Notes: generated by a model not told the origin, from the sequence alone. A stretch of DNA of 53,117 nt from Psychrobacter sp. 5A.1 (GCF_030407455.1 NZ_JASDDJ010000020.1:1-53117); one strand, 5' to 3'; counted from the first letter of the stretch, positions 18,673 through 28,170 are shown. Program-made: numbers and translations.

Positions 18673-19629
18673 ATGCAAATTTATCTTGCCAATCCCCGTG
18701 GATTTTGTGCTGGTGTGGACCGTGCGATTGCGATTGTTAATGAAGCATTAACACGTTTTGAGCCACCCATTTATGTCCGTCATGAAGTGGTCCATAACAA
18801 ATTTGTCGTCTCTGATTTGGCCAATCGCGGTGCGGTCTTTGTCGAAGAGCTTCATGAAGTACCAGACGGCTCTATCGTTATTTTCTCTGCTCATGGGGTT
18901 TCTAAAGCCGTTGAAGATGAGGCCGATCGCCGTGATATCACTGTGTTTGATGCGACTTGTCCGCTAGTCACTAAAGTACATATTGAAGTCGCCAAATTTG
19001 CCCAAGATGGTATGGATGCGATACTGATTGGACACGCAGGACATCCGGAAGTAGAGGGCACGATGGGGCGCTTTAACCGTCGCCATGGTGGTCATATTCA
19101 TTTGGTTGAAGATGAAAGCGATGTCGCAGCATTGACGGTACAAAATGCTGAGCGTTTGGCATTTGTGACCCAAACAACTTTGTCGATGGATGATACCGCC
19201 CGCGTGATCGATGCGCTGCGTGAAAAGTTCCCTAGTATCCAAGGTCCACGTAAAGATGATATCTGTTACGCCACCCAAAACCGTCAAGATGCAGTAAAAG
19301 ATTTGGCCAGTCGTTGTGAAGTGGTACTAGTGGTCGGTTCACCAAATTCATCAAACTCCAATCGTCTGCGAGAGCTGGCAGAGCGTATGAATTGCCGTGC
19401 TTATTTAATCGACAACGCTAGTGAGATGGATAAAAGTTGGTTGGATGGTGTGCAGAGTATCGGTGTCACTGCTGGTGCATCTGCGCCCGAAGTATTGATT
19501 CAAGAAGTATTACAGCAGCTGCAAGATTGGGGTGGTGATTTGCCTAGTGAGCTGTCAGGTATTGAAGAAAACGTGATATTTAGTCTGCCTAAAGCCTTAC
19601 GCATTCCAGTCACTCAAGTTGGTAAGTAA
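18673..19629 (+). CDS. ispH: 4-hydroxy-3-methylbut-2-enyl diphosphate reductase IspH (LytB)
   Basis: Last step of the MEP pathway: an iron-sulfur enzyme that makes IPP and DMAPP. The start at 18673 gives [19 protein letters not shown], matching the E. coli N-terminus; the ATG 15 bp upstream has no ribosome-binding site. Cluster cysteines are visible in GFCAGV (Cys12), in DATCPLV, and in the third Cys region [21 protein letters not shown] and the [14 protein letters not shown] block carry the substrate-binding residues. Length 318 is normal. A short repeat element follows the stop codon immediately. Confidence 0.97.
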   Translation: MQIYLANPRGFCAGVDRAIAIVNEALTRFEPPIYVRHEVVHNKFVVSDLANRGAVFVEELHEVPDGSIVIFSAHGVSKAVEDEADRRDITVFDATCPLVTKVHIEVAKFAQDGMDAILIGHAGHPEVEGTMGRFNRRHGGHIHLVEDESDVAALTVQNAERLAFVTQTTLSMDDTARVIDALREKFPSIQGPRKDDICYATQNRQDAVKDLASRCEVVLVVGSPNSSNSNRLRELAERMNCRAYLIDNASEMDKSWLDGVQSIGVTAGASAPEVLIQEVLQQLQDWGGDLPSELSGIEENVIFSLPKALRIPVTQVGK

Positions 19630-19630
19630 C

Positions 19631-19692
19631 TAGGGCGTGTCCTTATTTTTAGCCCATTTACCATTTAGGGTTGAGAGTGAGGACAGGCCCTA
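19631..19692. repeat. Short (62 bp) element of the repeat family with both ends
   Basis: Begins TAGGGCGTGTCCTTATT and ends GTGAGGACAGGCCCTA, near-perfect inverted termini flanked by C and G (CTAG at both edges). The inside (TTTTTAGCCCATTTACCATT) is shared with 9238-9290 and 20901-20956 but not with the long copies. It starts one base after the ispH stop codon and ends 38 bp before the next gene. Confidence 0.8.
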
Positions 19693-19730
19693 GTATTTGT
19701 ATGAACCATCATTTACATGGATAAGGTCGC

Positions 19731-19979
19731 ATGAAAGAACCAAAAGCCAGATTTGTATTGGCAGAAGCCACGCTCGCTGAAGTCAATAAGCAACTCAAAC
19801 TCAATATGTTGGTGACCGTAGCAGTGGTGTTTGTGCTGTTTATGAACATCATAAAGTTCATGGCAGAAAAAAGCTTTTTCTACGCTGTGCTCGCAGTGAT
19901 TATGATCTGCTTATTATTCTTTATACAAAAAGCGCGCCGTATTCTCATGCTAAGAAAACAAGAGCTTACCCATCAATAA
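19731..19979 (+). CDS. Small two-segment membrane protein, unknown
   Basis: An 82-residue protein with two hydrophobic segments (about 26-42 and 49-67), separated by a short charged loop (KFMAEKSF), and charged ends (KARRILMLRKQEL). I do not recognise it. The frame starts with ATG after GATAAGGTCGC, a fair ribosome-binding site, and ends 35 bp before the thioesterase gene, so the two may be co-transcribed. Being small it is less certain than its neighbours. Confidence 0.6.
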   Translation: MKEPKARFVLAEATLAEVNKQLKLNMLVTVAVVFVLFMNIIKFMAEKSFFYAVLAVIMICLLFFIQKARRILMLRKQELTHQ

Positions 19980-20014
19980 AAAGTACAAAAGAAAGTGCCA
20001 AATATAGGATAGTT

Positions 20015-20833
20015 ATGACTGCTTATTACCAGTTTATCAAACGCGAACAACAAGAAAATGGCATCAGTGTGGCGCATTATCAGCCAACCAAGCATGCACA
20101 AGGTGCTTGGAACGAGCACGAGCAGCATATGGCACCAGCGACAGGCCTACTAACGGCTGAGATAAATAGCTTTGCACCACAAGAAAACATGCGTATTGCA
20201 CGTGTCAGCCTTGATATCTTGGGGTTAATACCGCTTGATGATTTTACCATTACCACGCGTTGTATTCGTCCGGGCAAGACCATTGAGCTGATCGAAGCGG
20301 TCATGAGCAGTCGTGGTCGTGATGCCATCATCGCAAGAGCGTGGCGACTGATAACCCAAGACACTAGCGAGATTGCAGGGCTTGAAGATCAAAAGTCGAT
20401 ATATCAGCCTGAAGCGTTGCCAGTTTGGGAAGATATGAAAGGCTGGCCAGGTGGGTTTATTGAGAGTGTGCGCTTGGTCGCTGATGAGTCGCAGCGTCGC
20501 CCTGGTCGTGGTATGGTATGGATTACCAATGATGTCGAAATGGTAGAAGGCGAGCCAACTGATGACTTGGTGCATTTATTAGGGATGGTCGATACCGCCA
20601 ATGGTGTTGTACCGCGCCTAGGTCTGGGGTTATCTAAACTAGAATGGATGTTTCCCAATACTGACTTACAAATCCACATGCATCGCGCGCCGAAAGGTCG
20701 TTGGTTGGGTATCGAGGCAGTACAACAATATGGCGCTGATGGCATAGGATTGACCAGTGCGGTGTTGCATGATGTGTATGGGCCTTTTGGTCGTAGTGAG
20801 CAAATTCTCACCATCCGTCCGATGCCGCGCTAA
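20015..20833 (+). CDS. Acyl-CoA thioesterase-like (hotdog fold) protein
   Basis: 272 residues with the double-hotdog pattern of the acyl-CoA thioesterase superfamily: an N-terminal half (AQGAWNEHEQHMAPATGLL, ARVSLDILGLIPLDDF, TIELIEAVMSSRGRDAI) and a C-terminal half (DTANGVVPRLG, LQIHMHRAPKGRWLGI, YGADGIGLTSAVLHD). Such proteins cleave acyl-CoA thioesters, but the chain-length preference cannot be read from sequence. It follows the 82-residue membrane protein by 35 bp. A half-copy of the repeat lies downstream. Confidence 0.8.
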   Translation: MTAYYQFIKREQQENGISVAHYQPTKHAQGAWNEHEQHMAPATGLLTAEINSFAPQENMRIARVSLDILGLIPLDDFTITTRCIRPGKTIELIEAVMSSRGRDAIIARAWRLITQDTSEIAGLEDQKSIYQPEALPVWEDMKGWPGGFIESVRLVADESQRRPGRGMVWITNDVEMVEGEPTDDLVHLLGMVDTANGVVPRLGLGLSKLEWMFPNTDLQIHMHRAPKGRWLGIEAVQQYGADGIGLTSAVLHDVYGPFGRSEQILTIRPMPR

Positions 20834-20900
20834 TGGCTCATCGGTCGTTAATTAAGCGACATTTTATATGGTCGATTCACTTTGAAAAATTATGGTAAAC

Positions 20901-20956
20901 ATTTAGCCATTTTTAGCCCATTTACTGTTTAGGGTTCAGATTAAGGACACGCCCTA
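20901..20956. repeat. Half-copy of the repeat family
   Basis: TTTTTAGCCCATTTACTGTT followed by TAGGGTTCAGATTAAGGACACGCCCTA ends in an almost perfect terminal motif. The left terminus is missing. It closely resembles the inside and right end of the short element at 19631-19692. Confidence 0.7.
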
Positions 20957-20968
20957 ATATTTGCTGTT

Positions 20969-20987
20969 CTTAATAAAAATCATTCTC
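20969..20987. promoter_or_regulatory. Fur-box-like sequence upstream of katA
   Basis: CTTAATAAAAATCATTCTC matches the 19-bp Fur consensus GATAATGATAATCATTATC at 14 of 19 positions. It lies 266 bp upstream of the katA start. AT-rich DNA gives such matches by chance, so this is only a candidate. Confidence 0.25.
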
Positions 20988-21135
20988 AGCAGTAAGGGCA
21001 TTTGGTTGCGTCAAAAGCAAGTCGAGTGATTTTGAAAAACAAAATTAAAACATGTAATTAATTGATTGTACAAATCAATGGTAATCGGTTGTAATGGTCT
21101 CTAACAACAGACTATGACTGTATTAAGATATTACT

Positions 21136-21210
21136 ATGAAAAAAATTCGCCGTTTTTCGAGCAAACTGACGACTATTCTGGATATGTTGATAGAGGCTTA
21201 TTCAGAATAG
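21136..21210 (+). CDS. Possible 24-residue basic peptide upstream of katA
   Basis: ATG at 21136 opens a short frame starting MKKIRRFSSKL and ending at TAG (21208-21210), 43 bp before katA. It is basic at the N-terminus and otherwise amphipathic. No strong ribosome-binding site precedes it. It may be a leader peptide or simply chance. Confidence 0.25.
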   Translation: MKKIRRFSSKLTTILDMLIEAYSE

Positions 21211-21252
21211 ATTTTGTACTTTAATCCATTTATGTTTCAAAGGAGTATGACC

Positions 21253-22773
21253 ATGAGCGATAAAAAATGTCCTTACGCACCGACCCAGCTCACCATGGGC
21301 AATGGCGCACCAGTTTCTGATAATCAAAATAGCATGACCGCAGGTCAGCGCGGACCACTATTGGCACAAGATATTTGGCTAAATGAAAAACTCGGAAATT
21401 TCGTTCGTGAAGTGATTCCAGAGCGCCGCATGCATGCGAAAGGCTCTGGCGCATTTGGTACCTTTACCGTGACCAACGATATTACTAAATATACTCGTGC
21501 TGATATCTTTAGCAAAGTTGGCAAGCAGACTGAGATGTTTGCGCGCTTTAGTACGGTGGCAGGAGAACGCGGCGCAGCTGATGCAGAGCGTGACATTCGC
21601 GGCTTCGCCTTAAAATTCTACACTGACGAGGGTAACTGGGACTTGGTGGGTAACAATACACCTGTGTTCTTCGTCCGTGATCCGCGCAAATTCCCAGACT
21701 TAAACAAAGCCGTTAAACGTGATCCACGTACCAACATGCGTTCGGCGACCAACAACTGGGATTTTTGGACGTTACTACCAGAGGCGTTCCATCAGGTCAC
21801 TATTGTCATGAGTGATCGTGGTCTTCCCGCTTCTTACAGAAATATGCATGGTTTTGGCTCGCATACCTACAGTTTTTGGAATGACGCTAAAGAGCGTTTT
21901 TGGGTCAAATTCCATTTCATCACGCAGCAGGGCATTAAAAACTTAACCGATGCAGAAGCGGCAGATTTGGTTGGTTCGGATCGTGAAAGCCATCAAAAAG
22001 ATTTGTACGATGCCATCGAAAATAGCGACTTTCCGAAGTGGAAAATGTATGTGCAAATCATGCCAGAATCTGAGGCAGATACCGTCCCTTATCATCCGTT
22101 TGATTTGACCAAAGTATGGCCAAAAGGCGACTATCCACTGATTGAAGTGGGTGAATTTGAATTAAATAAAAACTCTGACAACTACTTTGTTGATGTGGAA
22201 CAATCAGCCTTTGCGCCAAGTAATTTAGTACCAGGTATCAGTGTTTCACCAGATAAAATGCTGCAAAATCGCTTGGTTAACTACGCCGATGCACAACGTT
22301 ACCGTGTCGGTGTCAACCATCAGCAAATTCCGGTAAATAAACCTCGTTGCCCTGTGATGAGTAATCATCGTGATGGTCAAGGACGTGTCGATGACAACTA
22401 TGGCAGTCGTCCACATTATGAGCCAAACAGCTTTAGCCAATGGCAAGAGCAGCCTGACTATGCTGAGCCACCACTCAAAATCAATGGTGATGCCGCGCAT
22501 TATGATTTCCGTGAAGATGACAGCGATTACTTTAGCCAACCACGTGCGTTGTTTAATTTAATGAGTGCTGAACAACAACAAGTGCTATTTGAAAACACGG
22601 CGAACAATATGGCTGGCGTGCCTGACTTTATTCAGTATCGCCATATCCGCAACTGTAACTGGTGCGATGCCGCTTATGGTGAAGGGGTTGCCAAAGCTCT
22701 AGGCTTGAGCGTTGAAGATGCCATGGCAGCGCGCGAGTCAGATCCAGCTCGTCACCTTGCTAGTTGCTTATAG
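21253..22773 (+). CDS. katA: Monofunctional haem catalase KatA
   Basis: Breaks down hydrogen peroxide. Catalytic His61 lies in [14 protein letters not shown], the catalytic Asn in [12 protein letters not shown] (134-135), and the haem-ligand Tyr344 in [12 protein letters not shown]. From ATG 21253 the protein has 506 residues, typical of small-subunit (clade 3) catalases. AAAGGAG sits 7 bases before this ATG, whereas the frame opens earlier at 21214 with no such site. The gene is followed by its own terminator and the upstream spacer is over 400 bp, so it is probably a single regulated gene. Confidence 0.97.
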   Translation: MSDKKCPYAPTQLTMGNGAPVSDNQNSMTAGQRGPLLAQDIWLNEKLGNFVREVIPERRMHAKGSGAFGTFTVTNDITKYTRADIFSKVGKQTEMFARFSTVAGERGAADAERDIRGFALKFYTDEGNWDLVGNNTPVFFVRDPRKFPDLNKAVKRDPRTNMRSATNNWDFWTLLPEAFHQVTIVMSDRGLPASYRNMHGFGSHTYSFWNDAKERFWVKFHFITQQGIKNLTDAEAADLVGSDRESHQKDLYDAIENSDFPKWKMYVQIMPESEADTVPYHPFDLTKVWPKGDYPLIEVGEFELNKNSDNYFVDVEQSAFAPSNLVPGISVSPDKMLQNRLVNYADAQRYRVGVNHQQIPVNKPRCPVMSNHRDGQGRVDDNYGSRPHYEPNSFSQWQEQPDYAEPPLKINGDAAHYDFREDDSDYFSQPRALFNLMSAEQQQVLFENTANNMAGVPDFIQYRHIRNCNWCDAAYGEGVAKALGLSVEDAMAARESDPARHLASCL

Positions 22774-22804
22774 GTGCTTAGGGTTATTTAGTCATTAAGC
22801 CGAG

Positions 22805-22844
22805 TCATTTAGATAACTATCGAGTGAATTGAAGACACGCCCTA
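22805..22844. repeat. Fragment of the MITE-like repeat
   Basis: The 40 bp ending GAATTGAAGACACGCCCTA is nearly identical to the right end of the full copy at 22966-23139 (positions 23100-23139). The two form a direct repeat flanking the katA terminator and 120 bp of spacer. Confidence 0.75.
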
Positions 22845-22845
22845 G

Positions 22846-22879
22846 AACACCGCTTTAGGAAACTAAGGCGGTGTTTTTT
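22846..22879 (+). terminator. Terminator of katA
   Basis: AACACCGCTTTAG pairs with CTAAGGCGGTGTT (one G-U) around a 4-base loop and is followed by TTTTT. It is 70 bp after the katA stop. Confidence 0.85.
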
Positions 22880-22965
22880 ATGGAATAACCCTTTTGCGCT
22901 TGAAATTTTCTGCTATGCCCCTATTAGTATAGACAGTTTAACGGTTTTGCACACGGCAGGTTTTC

Positions 22966-23139
22966 TAGGGCATATCCTCATTTTAAAAATGGTGATAAAA
23001 ATGAGATAAATCGCAGTCAAATAAGGAAAATAGCGCAGATAATATCGAGATATTAGTCAGCTATTTGACGCCATTTGACAAGATTTAGCCATTTTTAACC
23101 CATTTAGATAACTATCGATTGAATTGAGGACACGCCCTA
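22966..23139. repeat. Full-length MITE-like repeat, copy B (174 bp)
   Basis: Bounded by TAGGGCATATCCTCA (two changes) and TGAGGACACGCCCTA, inverted to each other, with CTAG at both edges. It is in opposite orientation to the copies at 27010 and 49743. It carries no coding sequence. It ends 75 bp before the htpG start codon, so it interrupts or replaces the region where an htpG promoter would be expected. Confidence 0.9.
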
Positions 23140-23213
23140 GTATTAGTAGATCAGCTCTGGCAAATTTATCGTTATCTGATAATAGGTCTTTCATAGAATT
23201 TAAAGGAGTTTTT

Positions 23214-25181
23214 ATGAGTGAAGCAACTCAAGCTGAAGGTCTGAATCCAGAATTAAAAAAACATACGTTTGAAGCGGAAGTGGCGCAGTTGCTGCATTTG
23301 GTAACGCATTCGCTATATTCTAATGCTGATATCTTTGTCCGTGAATTGGTGTCTAATGCCTCTGATGCTTGTGACAAATTGCGTTTTGAAGGTACAAATG
23401 ATGACAGCCTTTACGAAGATGATGGTGAGTTAAAAATTCGCATCGCTGTTGATGAAGACGCTAAAACCATTACCTTTACCGATAATGGTATTGGTATGAA
23501 TGAAGCGGATGCTATCGAAAACTTGGGTACGATTGCCAAGTCAGGTACCAAAGCATTTTTGGACAAGCTTTCTGAATCGCAAAAGCAAGAAGGTCAACTC
23601 ATCGGACAGTTTGGGGTTGGTTTTTACTCAGGCTTTATCGTGGCTGACACTATTAGCGTTGAATCGCGTAAAGCGGGCGAGCCTGCAGATACAGGTGTAC
23701 GTTGGGTATCAGATGGTACAGGTAGCTTCACAGTTGAGCCTATCACCAAAGCCGCACGCGGCACTGCCATCACTTTGCATTTAAAAGAAGAGTACTCTGA
23801 AGGCGAAGACAGCTACTTAGATCGTGGTAAAATCAAGCGCCTAGTGAACAAATACTCTGACCATATCAGCTTACCGATTCAGATGCGTAAAGAGATCTGG
23901 CAAGAAGATGTAGCCGAAGACGACAGCTCTGATGATCAGGCGCCTGCTGGTGGTGAGATGGTATTGACTGATGAATGGGAAACCATTAACAAGGCCAGTG
24001 CACTATGGACACGTTCAGCATCTGAGATTGAAGATGATGAGTATGTTGATTTTTATAAAAACATCTCATATGACATGGATGCGCCGCTTACTTGGACGCA
24101 TAATCGTGTCGAAGGCCGTGTTCAGTACACGCAGCTTTTGTATATTCCTACGAAAGCACCCGCAGATTTATACACTAGAGAGCAGCAACATGGTCTCAAG
24201 TTATACGTCAAACGTGTTTTCATTATGGATGAAGCAGAGCAGCTGCTACCGATGTATCTGCGCTTTGTCAAAGGGGTTATCGATTCAGCAGACTTGCCAC
24301 TAAACGTCAGCCGTGAGCTATTACAAGAGTCACGTGATGTGAAGTCTATCCGCGATGGTAACGCGCGTCGTATCTTGACGACATTGGCAAGTTTGGGCAA
24401 TAGCGAAGACAACGATAAGCAAGAAAAGTTTGCGCAGTTCTACGCAGAGTTTGGTGATGTTATCAAAGAAGGTCTTGGCGAAGACATGGGCAATCAAGAA
24501 CGTATTGCCAAATTGCTTCGTTATGCCACCAGCACGCAAGACGGTCTAAAAACCAGTTTTGAAGACTATAAAGGCCGTATGAAAGAAGGTCAAAAAGCCA
24601 TCTATTATCTAACGGCTGATAACTTGGCTGCGGCAAAGAATAGCCCGCAACTTGAGCTGTTTAAAAAGAAAGGCATCGAAGTTATTTTGATGACCAGTCG
24701 TGTCGATGAGTGGGCGATGAATTTCTTGACTTCATTCGATGAGACACCGCTGCAAAACATCGCGAAAGGTGCGGTAGATTTAGGCGACTTGCAAGATGAA
24801 GCAGAGAAAGCAGAAGCATCAAAAGCAGAAGAAACCTTAAAGCCTGTAGTCGATAAGCTCAAAGTTGCATTGGGTGAGCGTGCCAAAGACGTTAAAGTGT
24901 CTACTCGTTTGGTCGATAGTCCAGCTTGCTTGGTCGTGGGTGAAGGTGAGTTGTCACCACAAATGATTCAGATGCTGCAGCAGATGGGGCAGGACGTACC
25001 AGAGAGCAAACCAACGCTTGAGGTAAACCCTGATCATCCATTGATTAAGAAGCTTGAGAGCAGCGAACAATTTGATGATTTGGCGCAAGTGATTTTTGAT
25101 CAAGCGTTACTAGCAGATGGTGGTCAATTAGAAGATCCAGCCGCTTATCTAAAACGTGTTAATGAGTTATTGATGAGATAA
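23214..25181 (+). CDS. htpG: Chaperone HtpG (Hsp90)
   Basis: ATP-dependent chaperone. The GHKL ATPase domain shows [15 protein letters not shown], the DNGIGM motif, [11 protein letters not shown] and [13 protein letters not shown]. The middle domain includes [20 protein letters not shown], followed by the dimerisation domain. Starting at ATG 23214 (after AAAGGAG) it has 655 residues. The frame stays open 90 bp upstream into the repeat, but those residues are not HtpG. It ends at a strong terminator. Confidence 0.97.
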   Translation: MSEATQAEGLNPELKKHTFEAEVAQLLHLVTHSLYSNADIFVRELVSNASDACDKLRFEGTNDDSLYEDDGELKIRIAVDEDAKTITFTDNGIGMNEADAIENLGTIAKSGTKAFLDKLSESQKQEGQLIGQFGVGFYSGFIVADTISVESRKAGEPADTGVRWVSDGTGSFTVEPITKAARGTAITLHLKEEYSEGEDSYLDRGKIKRLVNKYSDHISLPIQMRKEIWQEDVAEDDSSDDQAPAGGEMVLTDEWETINKASALWTRSASEIEDDEYVDFYKNISYDMDAPLTWTHNRVEGRVQYTQLLYIPTKAPADLYTREQQHGLKLYVKRVFIMDEAEQLLPMYLRFVKGVIDSADLPLNVSRELLQESRDVKSIRDGNARRILTTLASLGNSEDNDKQEKFAQFYAEFGDVIKEGLGEDMGNQERIAKLLRYATSTQDGLKTSFEDYKGRMKEGQKAIYYLTADNLAAAKNSPQLELFKKKGIEVILMTSRVDEWAMNFLTSFDETPLQNIAKGAVDLGDLQDEAEKAEASKAEETLKPVVDKLKVALGERAKDVKVSTRLVDSPACLVVGEGELSPQMIQMLQQMGQDVPESKPTLEVNPDHPLIKKLESSEQFDDLAQVIFDQALLADGGQLEDPAAYLKRVNELLMR

Positions 25182-25197
25182 TGACTGGTATTTGATA

Positions 25198-25233
25198 AAA
25201 AAAGAGGTCTTGTACACAAGGCCTCTTTTTTTG
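25198..25233 (+). terminator. Terminator of htpG
   Basis: AAAGAGGTCTTGT pairs with ACAAGGCCTCTTT and is followed by a T-run, 20 bp after the htpG stop. Confidence 0.88.
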
Positions 25234-25512
25234 TTTGTTTTTCAGCTCAAATATGAGCAAATTTTACAAATCAGCCTTATCCTCTTAACCGACAATCCGT
25301 TACAATCGCGATAGATTAGCGAGCTAAACTATCAATACGTATTTTAGTCTGTACTATTCGCCTCTTATAATCATTTCATCGTGTATTCAATATAAATCGA
25401 TGTCTACATGCCGTACAAAAAATCGTAAGTTGATTACAGCAGACGGTGGTTACATCAGAACAATTATCATTGGGTCATTTTATTTTTCTCGACTGGTTAG
25501 AGGTCTAAGTCT
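25234..25512. other. Spacer between htpG terminator and the C13 peptidase gene
   Basis: About 280 bp with no coding frame or repeat that I can see. It must contain the promoter for the peptidase gene. The site GAGG at 25499-25502 is the ribosome-binding site for the TTG start. Confidence 0.5.
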
Positions 25513-26994
25513 TTGTCACTTACGTCGTTAAAAACCGTCTCGCTTCAGCGCTTTTCGCTCAACTTCGCTGCCAATATTATTGCAACCTTATGGATGCTGG
25601 TAGGGTCGACGCGTGCGTTTTCTTGGGTCAAGCCCACTTTTATACAGTTTGCTGTGTTTGCGCTATTAGCACTTGGCAGTAATGTCCTATTTTCTTGGCT
25701 AGCTGCTGAAAATGGCAGTATGTTTAATGAGCAAGGATTGGTCAGTTATTTGATTTGGCCGATGATTATTTTGCTGGGTGGTATTATTTTGGCGCGGCGG
25801 GCCAGCAATCAAACATTGGTGTTTGTACCAGTAGTACTGTGGTTGGTCGCTGATACATTGTCAGCACTATTACAGAGTTTGGTGCAGTTTTTTGGTAGCT
25901 ATGGTTGGTTGCCCGATTGGAGTTATTCGTTCTTACCCATCCTGTTTTTGGTGTTGTTCTTATGGCAGACGCTGGCCTTGCTATGGATTTTTTCCCGTCG
26001 TTTGCGTATCCCATGGTGGGAGCGCATCATCGTACTGGTTGGCGCGGTGGCGTTGTTGACTATCTGGCAGCGCAATGTCGCTGACCAGCCTATCTTTAAA
26101 CAAATTCCAGTAGAGCCTATCTTAGAAGAAGCGGCGTTATACGAGCAGCCACGTTTGCTACAGCAAGCATTAAACAGTATCGATCCAAGTACCTCAGGCA
26201 AGACCGACTGGTATTTTATGGGGGTTGCTGGGTTTTCTGATCAAAACGTTTTCCGTTCTGAGATTAATAAGGTGCGTGAGCTGTTCGATGTGCGTTTTGG
26301 CACCAGTGGGCATTCACTATCACTGATTAACAACACTTACAGCTGGCTGGATGAGCCAATCGCTACCAAGACGAGTATCTTGCGTGGTCTAAGAAGAATA
26401 GGTCAGCAGATGAATGCCGACGAAGATGTGTTATTCCTCACGCTATCTTCACATGGCAACGAGGACATCATACAACTGGCCAATCCACCGATTGAGATGG
26501 ACAATTTAGATGCCACATGGTTACGTGAGGCGCTAGATGCGTCAGGTATCCGCTGGCGTGTGGTGGTGGTGTCTGCCTGCTATTCAGGTTCGTTTATTGA
26601 CGAATTAGCATCACCGACCACGGTAGTGATTACGGCATCTGCCGCTGACAAGGCCTCATTTGGCTGTACCAATACCGCTGAGATGACGTATTTTGGTCAA
26701 GCATTTTTTGCTGAGAGTCTACGAAGTAATACCAGTTTCGAGACAGCATTTAAAGATGCCAGTATACGGGTCAATGAGCGTGAAAGCGCAATGGGCTTTG
26801 AGCCATCAGAGCCGCAAATGGTGATTGGTAGTTTGATGGAAACGGCATTGCCTGCGTTTGAGCAAGTATTGTTTGATAAGGCGCGCCCATCAGTCGCTAG
26901 TATTACAAATAATACTACTGCTACAACGGTTAACATTCTACCTGACAATGCTAATAATCTGTCGGTAGACGAAGGGGATATAGCTGATGAATAA
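25513..26994 (+). CDS. Membrane-anchored C13-family (legumain-like) cysteine peptidase
   Basis: A 493-residue protein. The N-terminal 190 residues have five or so hydrophobic segments. The C-terminal part (about 215-455) is a caspase-fold C13 domain: the catalytic histidine is H314 in LTLSSHGNED and the cysteine is C356 in VVVSACYSGSF. The domain order suggests a membrane-bound protease, but I cannot tell which side of the membrane it faces. The start is TTG with a good ribosome-binding site 9-10 bases upstream; the next ATG (residue 28) would cut the first membrane segment. The tail (460-493) is low-complexity. Substrate unknown. Confidence 0.8.
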   Translation: MSLTSLKTVSLQRFSLNFAANIIATLWMLVGSTRAFSWVKPTFIQFAVFALLALGSNVLFSWLAAENGSMFNEQGLVSYLIWPMIILLGGIILARRASNQTLVFVPVVLWLVADTLSALLQSLVQFFGSYGWLPDWSYSFLPILFLVLFLWQTLALLWIFSRRLRIPWWERIIVLVGAVALLTIWQRNVADQPIFKQIPVEPILEEAALYEQPRLLQQALNSIDPSTSGKTDWYFMGVAGFSDQNVFRSEINKVRELFDVRFGTSGHSLSLINNTYSWLDEPIATKTSILRGLRRIGQQMNADEDVLFLTLSSHGNEDIIQLANPPIEMDNLDATWLREALDASGIRWRVVVVSACYSGSFIDELASPTTVVITASAADKASFGCTNTAEMTYFGQAFFAESLRSNTSFETAFKDASIRVNERESAMGFEPSEPQMVIGSLMETALPAFEQVLFDKARPSVASITNNTTATTVNILPDNANNLSVDEGDIADE

Positions 26995-27009
26995 ATATGA
27001 AACATTATT

Positions 27010-27183
27010 TAGGGCGTGTCCTCAATTCAAACGAGTGTCCTCTAAATGGGCTAAAAACAGCTAAATTTTGCCAAACATCGTCAAATAGTTGGTCAATATC
27101 TCGATATTATCTGCGCTATTTTCCTCGTTTGACGGCAATTTATCTCATTTTTATCACCATTTTTAAAATGAGGACACGCCCTA
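27010..27183. repeat. Full-length MITE-like repeat, copy A (174 bp)
   Basis: Perfect 15-bp inverted ends: TAGGGCGTGTCCTCA (27010-27024) and TGAGGACACGCCCTA (27169-27183). The inside has no coding frame. It starts 16 bp after the peptidase stop and ends 96 bp before fghA. A TTGACG-N17-TATCAC pair (27129-27157) points toward fghA. TA at both edges would fit a TA target duplication. Confidence 0.95.
27129..27157 (+). promoter_or_regulatory. Promoter-like sequence inside the MITE, reading toward fghA
   Basis: TTGACG (5 of 6 to the sigma-70 -35) and TATCAC (4 of 6 to the -10) are separated by exactly 17 bp. The same pair occurs in the copy at 1-75 and, as TTGACT-N17-TATCAC, in copy B. In the copy at 49743 the -10 is changed to GCTCAC. 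Confidence 0.3.
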
Positions 27184-27279
27184 GTATTTTATGAATATCA
27201 GTATTAGATTCACTATCAGATGATGAGTACTTATTAAACATCGTCACTGGCTTTATTTTGGATAAAAAGGATATCACTC

Positions 27280-28170
27280 ATGCAAAATTCTTATAGTCAC
27301 AGTTTATCTACCAATAAACAGCTCACACAAAAAAGCGTGAATCGTTGCTTTAACGGTGAGCAACATTATTATAGTCACGAGTCGACATCTACCAAAACCT
27401 CTATGACGTTTAGTATTTATCTACCTGATGAAGCCTTGGCTGGTCGACGTTGTCCTGCGATATTGTACCTATCAGGTTTGACATGTAATGCGGATAATGT
27501 CACTCACAAAGCGCATTTTCAGCAAAAATGTAGCGAGCTTGGCATGATATTGATCGCGCCCGATACTTCTCCTCGCAGTAGTGAAGGCCATGATGTACCA
27601 AACGATGAGCGTTATTTTGTCGGTCAAGGCGCTAGCTATTATGTCGATGCGACCCAAGCACCTTGGGCAAACAACTTCAATATGCAAAGCTACATCGTCG
27701 ACGAGCTATACGACTTGCTGCGTTCGGAGTTTCCTATCCATAGCATCGGTGTCACAGGGCACTCGATGGGTGGTCATGGTGCGCTATTATTAGGATTTAA
27801 GTTCCCAAGTAAGTTTGTCAGTGTATCGGCCTTATCGCCAGTATGTGCGGCCAGTGAGTCGGCATGGGGGCAAGCCGCTTATACAGAGTACTTCGGTGAT
27901 GACAAGTCTCTATGGGCGCAAGCGGATGCCTCACAGATGATCGAAAAAGTCGGTCAGCAGTATTTGAGCATTTTGGTTGATCAAGGCGCTGCGGATAATT
28001 TTTTAGCAGAAGGTCAGTTACAAACGTCTACCCTACAAGCTGCTTGTGAAAAAGCCAAACAGCCCTTAACATTACGTTATCAGGCAGGTCATGACCACAG
28101 CTATTATTTTATTCAGACAGTGATTAATGATCATATCGAACATCACTGGCACATGGCCCAATTGAGCTAG
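27280..28170 (+). CDS. fghA: S-formylglutathione hydrolase
   Basis: Second step of glutathione-dependent formaldehyde detoxification: S-formylglutathione to formate plus glutathione. The alpha/beta-hydrolase triad is visible: Ser in TGHSMGGHGAL, Asp in LVDQGAADNFL, His in AGHDHSYYF. FGH signatures PAILYLSGLTCNADNVTHK and IAPDTSPRSS are present. 296 residues, slightly longer at the N-terminus than usual. The usual partner, glutathione-dependent formaldehyde dehydrogenase, is not in this window. AAAAGGAT lies before the ATG. Confidence 0.95.
   Translation: MQNSYSHSLSTNKQLTQKSVNRCFNGEQHYYSHESTSTKTSMTFSIYLPDEALAGRRCPAILYLSGLTCNADNVTHKAHFQQKCSELGMILIAPDTSPRSSEGHDVPNDERYFVGQGASYYVDATQAPWANNFNMQSYIVDELYDLLRSEFPIHSIGVTGHSMGGHGALLLGFKFPSKFVSVSALSPVCAASESAWGQAAYTEYFGDDKSLWAQADASQMIEKVGQQYLSILVDQGAADNFLAEGQLQTSTLQAACEKAKQPLTLRYQAGHDHSYYFIQTVINDHIEHHWHMAQLS

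Noticed and set aside
23124..23213. 30-residue N-terminal extension of HtpG
   Set aside because: It is translated from the end of repeat copy B and lacks HtpG similarity; ATG 23214 with AAAGGAG and the usual start of the family is right.
25513..26994. Membership of the C13 peptidase in a caspase-gasdermin or CBASS-like defence locus
   Set aside because: Its neighbours are htpG and fghA, a repeat copy separates it from fghA, and no effector or nucleotidyltransferase gene is adjacent.
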